A program made the position numbers and the translations under genes. From assembly GCA_014729945.1 (NCBI GenBank), contig WJJC01000060.1:1-15833 (forward strand): 15,833 bases of DNA. Reading direction: 5' to 3'. The number at the start of each line of letters is the position of its first letter. Position 1 is the first letter of the stretch. The notes beneath the pieces are model-generated. The model was not told the DNA's origin. It was given only the letters and a program-made list of their open reading frames with translations, and did no database searches. Shown here one piece after another: positions 13,151-15,833 of the stretch. The DNA comes from Candidatus Bathyarchaeota archaeon (lineage in GTDB: Archaea; Thermoproteota; Bathyarchaeia; TCS64).

Positions 13151-14480
13151 GAAAAGGGTTTTCGAATATATTGAATCACAACGGGATCCTATGATCCGGT
13201 TCCTAAGGGAGATGGTTAGCATAGACACCCAGACACCACCCGGATTAAACTATGACACTATCTGCGAGCTATTATCAGACAAGTATCACACTATAGGATA
13301 CGATACCAGCATCCACGAGGCCACCGAGAAATACCTCAAACTATCAGGCAGACAATACATGGGCCTAGAAGGACCCAGAAGCAACTTGGTGGCCCGACTA
13401 GAAGGCAAGGGCAAAGCTCCCACTATGCACATTAGCGCCCACCTGGACACAGCCGCCATCCAGGAAGAAGGCTGGACAGTACCACCCCTAGCGGGAGAAG
13501 TAACCGAAAACACGCCATACAAGAAATCCATCCACGACAAAGGAGGGGGCTACATCTGGGGGAGAGGCGTAGCAGACGACAAAGGGGAACTAGCAGCCCT
13601 CACCCTGGCAGCTGAGGCCATCCAGAGCCACGACATCAAGCTAGGCGGAGACCTCATCATCACGGCTAACTGCGACGAGGAGATCGGCGGCGTAGCCGGG
13701 CTAGGTTACCTCATCAAAGAAGGCATAGTAAAAGCCGATATAGGGATCCAGATCGATGGGGGCTTGGAGGGGATCTGCTTAGCTGCCATGGGTAGAACCC
13801 GGTTCCAACTCACCACCCACGGGGAGAGCTACCATGGACAAGTACCCATACTGGGGGTCAACGCCATCGAGAAGATGAGTAAACTCAATGTAGCCCTCAC
13901 AGATTACTGGCATAACACTCTGCTTAAACGAAAGATACCGGTTCCTGGAATTGACCTTGGAGAAGAATTAAGAGAAAAAGAAATCACAGATCTGACTGCC
14001 ATGCTCAACATAGGCACGATTAAGGGCGGCGTACAGGGAGCCACAGTACCCGATCACTGCACAGAGGAAGTCCTCAGAGGCATGGTACCCGGCGAGAACT
14101 ATCAGCAGACACGCGAGGAGTTCAAACAGGTACTGGACAATGTCAAGGCACAGGACCCGGATTTGGAGTACAGTCTGGATCTAATCAATTATCGGGAGGG
14201 TTATGTGGTACCAGCCACAGATCCCTACGCCCAGAGCTGTCAGGAGATCATCAGGGAAGCCACAGGCGTAAGACTACCTTTCACGGGCACCCTAGCCAGC
14301 ACAGACATGAACTATCAGGTAGTAGACGGTGGCATGAAATGCATAGCCTATGGAGTCGGTGGCTCATACCACCGTGGACACAAACAGGACGAGAACGCAT
14401 CCATAGACGAGATCATAGAATGCAGCAAAGCCACAGCATTAATCATTATGAGGAACCTGGGGATAAGCGGCGAATCCTAA
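13134..14480 (+). CDS. M20 family metallopeptidase (ArgE/DapE-like)
   Basis: Two-zinc hydrolase of the M20 family, which removes acyl groups from amino acids (acetylornithine, succinyl-diaminopimelate) or cleaves dipeptides. Metal and catalytic residues are all visible: H103 and D105 in AHLDT, bridging D148 in GRGVADDKG, catalytic E182 with E183 in CDEEIGG, D208 in IQIDGG, and the late His (about H416) in YHRGHKQDEN. The dimerisation/lid domain lies between about 215 and 335. Length 448 is typical. The ATG has no ribosome binding site but has a TATA-like element 26 nt upstream. A role in arginine synthesis would fit argH about 10 kb away, but that is weak evidence and the substrate is open. 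Codons favour C and A at third positions, unlike EF-1alpha, in line with the strand-composition switch nearby. Confidence 0.92.
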   Translation: MLSSVEKRVFEYIESQRDPMIRFLREMVSIDTQTPPGLNYDTICELLSDKYHTIGYDTSIHEATEKYLKLSGRQYMGLEGPRSNLVARLEGKGKAPTMHISAHLDTAAIQEEGWTVPPLAGEVTENTPYKKSIHDKGGGYIWGRGVADDKGELAALTLAAEAIQSHDIKLGGDLIITANCDEEIGGVAGLGYLIKEGIVKADIGIQIDGGLEGICLAAMGRTRFQLTTHGESYHGQVPILGVNAIEKMSKLNVALTDYWHNTLLKRKIPVPGIDLGEELREKEITDLTAMLNIGTIKGGVQGATVPDHCTEEVLRGMVPGENYQQTREEFKQVLDNVKAQDPDLEYSLDLINYREGYVVPATDPYAQSCQEIIREATGVRLPFTGTLASTDMNYQVVDGGMKCIAYGVGGSYHRGHKQDENASIDEIIECSKATALIIMRNLGISGES

Positions 14481-14776
14481 TGTCACACCTTCTTGTTTAC
14501 AAGTACTATTATATCTCCATAGGAAGAAGTATGTCTACATCAAACACAGCCTTGGGTACGTAAAAAATCCTTAACACACTTCTCAGATCAAACCACCTGT
14601 AATACTATGCACGAAAAACCATGCTAAAGGAGTAGGTACAACAAATCGTAAAAAAAATTATATCAATGCCTTAAAATAGCCCAGATTAGCTTCAGATCAC
14701 CAAAAAATTAGTATTTTTAAAAATCACACCACTTCACACCGAGAAAAACTGGTCCTCTCCACTAGCTTTCACTAAG
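14481..14776. other. Intergenic region between M20 peptidase and tRNA-Ser, 296 bases
   Basis: A/C-rich on the plus strand with no credible gene; frames such as the one at 14531 end within about ten codons. AAAAAT (14703-14708) and ATTTTT (14713-14718) form a short AT hairpin ending in a T run that could stop plus-strand transcription from the peptidase. An A5 run at 14744-14748 is an oligo-T on the minus strand, about 30 nt past the tRNA 3' end. Confidence 0.5.
14744..14748 (-). terminator. Oligo-T terminator candidate for tRNA-Ser
   Basis: The minus strand has TTTTT about 29 nt downstream of the encoded CCA, within the range of archaeal stable-RNA termination. Confidence 0.3.
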
Positions 14777-14863
14777 TGGCGCAGGGAATGGGATTCGAAC
14801 CCATGCTCCCCGAAGGGAACCAGTTTTCAAGACTGGCGCCGTAGTCCACTTGGCTACCCCTGC
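14777..14863 (-). tRNA. tRNA-Ser (UGA), CCA encoded
   Basis: A complete type II tRNA on the minus strand. The acceptor stem GCAGGGG pairs with TCCCTGC (last pair G-T). The D arm contains GCCAAGTGG. The anticodon stem is CCAGT/ACTGG with loop CTTGAAA, anticodon TGA. A long variable arm TTCCCTTCGGGGAGC (stem with TTCG loop) is typical of Ser/Leu. The T arm ATGGG-TTCGAAT-CCCAT is perfect. The discriminator is G, as expected for serine, and CCA follows directly at 14779-14777. No intron is present. It reads UCA and, by wobble, other UCN codons. Confidence 0.97.
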
Positions 14864-14902
14864 ACAAACAACCCATAACCCACAACCCACCCATAAACCT
14901 TA
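14864..14902 (-). promoter_or_regulatory. tRNA-Ser upstream region with G-run repeat and TATA-like element
   Basis: The minus strand has four GGG runs (plus-strand CCC at 14872-14874, 14879-14881, 14886-14888, 14890-14892) with loops of 4, 4 and 1 nt, which fits a G-quadruplex motif. A TTTAT element (14893-14897) lies about 30 nt before the tRNA 5' end and may be the box A. The runs form a short heptamer-like repeat (ACCCATA / ACCCACA / ACCCACC on the plus strand). Confidence 0.5.
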
Positions 14903-15322
14903 CTAGACAAAACCATCCAGATTCAATTGATTCCTCAACGGGATAACCCGAACCTCCACACGAGGCACACCCGTCCTACAATACAACTTCACCGCACTCT
15001 TAACCACCACAAACTTATCATCCATATAAGCCACCTCATTCAACCCATCAAGCACTGCCTTCTCCAAATTATCCATATCCGGTGTCGTAACCACAAAATT
15101 CTCCTTACGCCTACTCTTTGGCCTCTTCAAATAAAACACCAAACTAACCCCTACAGGTCCATTAAACGGTTCATCAAAAAACTTGACAGCCTCTTCCCTT
15201 ACAGTATCCTCCCACCGCTTCACCTTCTTAGGCGTATAACTCCAAGTACGTCCACCTTTTCGAACAGTACGCGGCCTAGCCTTTGATACAGGATCTCCTT
15301 CAACCGTAAAACAAACACTCAT
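14903..15322 (-). CDS. RusA-family Holliday junction resolvase / endodeoxyribonuclease
   Basis: Dimeric nuclease that cuts four-way DNA junctions. Numbers are from ATG 15322 (139 aa). The family opening FTVEGDPVSKARPRTVRKG is at 5-23, then Y29TP and W38E. The core PDMDNLEKAVLDGLN at 81-95 gives the acidic pair D82/D84 and K88, followed by AYMDDKFVV with D101/D102. These match the D-x-D, Lys and distal Asp of E. coli RusA, with one residue less between them. An ATG at 15343 would add seven residues (MLRFFLG). The inner ATG is preferred because RusA proteins begin there and a TATA-like TTTATTTTA lies about 25 nt upstream of it. RusA is commonly a phage gene, while archaea normally rely on Hjc, so transfer from a virus or integrated element is possible. 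Its place beside a tRNA gene fits that idea but does not prove it. Confidence 0.88.
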   Translation of the reverse strand: MSVCFTVEGDPVSKARPRTVRKGGRTWSYTPKKVKRWEDTVREEAVKFFDEPFNGPVGVSLVFYLKRPKSRRKENFVVTTPDMDNLEKAVLDGLNEVAYMDDKFVVVKSAVKLYCRTGVPRVEVRVIPLRNQLNLDGFV

Positions 15323-15342
15323 ACCAAGAAAAAACCGGAGCA

Positions 15343-15351
15343 TAAAATAAA
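15343..15351 (-). promoter_or_regulatory. TATA-like element for the RusA gene
   Basis: The minus strand reads TTTATTTTA, centred 25 nt before the ATG at 15322, consistent with a leaderless transcript. It would lie only just outside the upstream DUF1614 gene. Confidence 0.35.
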
Positions 15352-15360
15352 GAACTATCC

Positions 15361-15833
15361 CTAAACAAGCAGCAAAACCAAGACCACGCTAATTACCCCC
15401 GTCAAATAAATCCCATCAAAGGTACCAGCACCTCCAATACTCACTACAGGAGCACCAAGATCAGGGATTCTACGTAAATTCAACAAATCCGCACCTACAA
15501 GAGCACCCAGCGTTCCACCTACATACGCTACCTGACTAGGACAAGAAATCACCCTAAACAAAGACAAAAACGAGACAAACAAAGCAGTCATCAAAGGCGG
15601 CCCAAACATAGGCGTCGCAATCCCCAACCCCTTGACCAGACGACTACTCCGATACGTACTGAAAGTAACCAAGAGAAAAACCAGTAAAACATTCATATAA
15701 CTACCCATTAGGTTCCTTGAACACCTTGGAATACCAAATCCAAGCAAATATCCTGATATCAAAACGGGAACAACGCCACCACCCAGATTCAACATAATAA
15801 AAGTACGTCTAACCCCCATTTCCACCCGGGGAA
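15361..15833 (-). CDS. DUF1614 family membrane protein, 5'-truncated at the window edge
   Basis: C-terminal part of an integral membrane protein of the DUF1614 family (function unknown, common in archaea). About five hydrophobic segments are seen, with the family's MLNLGGGVVPVLISGYLLG near the start of the visible part, GALVGADLLNL, and the diagnostic SIGGAGTFDGIYLTG close to the C-terminus. The frame is open through the right edge of the window. A GTG at 15825 is only a possible internal start: complete members have roughly 70-100 residues before the NLGG segment, including further helices. I therefore treat it as partial. It ends 38 bases before the preferred RusA start, on the same strand. 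Its coding strand is strongly T- and G-rich (the plus strand has A and C runs). Confidence 0.85.
   Translation of the reverse strand, partial: PRVEMGVRRTFIMLNLGGGVVPVLISGYLLGFGIPRCSRNLMGSYMNVLLVFLLVTFSTYRSSRLVKGLGIATPMFGPPLMTALFVSFLSLFRVISCPSQVAYVGGTLGALVGADLLNLRRIPDLGAPVVSIGGAGTFDGIYLTGVISVVLVLLLV

Noticed and set aside
14481..14776. Search for a second tRNA or att-like copy of the tRNA-Ser 3' end
   Set aside because: No repeat of the TTCGAATCCCA segment was seen anywhere else in the window, so integration cannot be shown from here.
14927..15286. Plus-strand 119-codon frame opposite the RusA gene
   Set aside because: His/Thr/Ile-rich translation caused by the A/C-rich strand; the minus frame has full RusA motifs.
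1..15833. CRISPR array, insertion sequences, toxin-antitoxin or defence operon
   Set aside because: No regularly spaced repeats, transposase motifs, terminal inverted repeats or paired small toxin/antitoxin frames were found on reading both strands.

Overview
The window comes from an archaeon. The elongation factor is EF-1alpha rather than bacterial EF-Tu. The dUTPase is of an archaeal type, a DUF1614 protein is present, and a type II tRNA-Ser(UGA) has an encoded CCA. Several genes have an AT-rich TATA-like element about 25-30 nt before the start codon and little or no leader, as in archaeal leaderless transcripts. Base composition is moderate, and TTG is used as a start codon unusually often. 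I cannot assign a phylum from sequence reading alone.

Layout. 1-789 (+) is a fumarylacetoacetate-hydrolase-family gene, probably cut by the left edge. 916-1848 (+) is a ROK sugar kinase, overlapping tail to tail with an exported protein of unknown function (1845-2582, -). A long minus-strand block follows: argininosuccinate lyase (2624-4114), dUTPase (4179-4679), a membrane-anchored ClpP-class serine protease (4731-5588) and an MFS exporter (5631-6788). After a 366-base gap comes a secreted or anchored eight-bladed PQQ-type beta-propeller (7155-8378, +). Facing it is a decayed gene on the minus strand (about 8368-8825). Next are a SAM methyltransferase (8857-9648, -) and EF-1alpha (9921-11216, +). 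The 436-base gap after EF-1alpha holds a likely 38-residue membrane micro-ORF (11232-11348, -) and an AT-rich palindrome/repeat. A MalY/PatB-type PLP lyase/aminotransferase (11653-12825, -) diverges from a possible small membrane protein (12845-13150, +) and an M20 metallopeptidase (13134-14480, +). The right end holds tRNA-Ser(UGA) (14777-14863, -), a RusA-like Holliday junction resolvase (14903-15322, -) and the C-terminal part of a DUF1614 membrane protein cut by the right edge.

How the genes fit together. This is mostly ordinary chromosomal housekeeping: translation (EF-1alpha, tRNA-Ser), nucleotide-pool cleaning (dUTPase), arginine synthesis (ArgH, possibly the M20 enzyme), sugar phosphorylation and amino-acid/sulfur metabolism. 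The only close same-strand set is MFS / protease / dUTPase / ArgH, and at least the protease and ArgH seem to have their own TATA elements. I see no CRISPR array, toxin-antitoxin pair, insertion sequence or clear defence system.

The most unusual points are: the broken gene at 8368-8825, with an in-frame TAG and frameshifts; a four-run G-quadruplex motif just upstream of tRNA-Ser; a sharp switch in strand composition near 13.1 kb that holds whatever the gene direction; the 38-residue membrane micro-ORF; and the palindromic repeat at 11514-11558.
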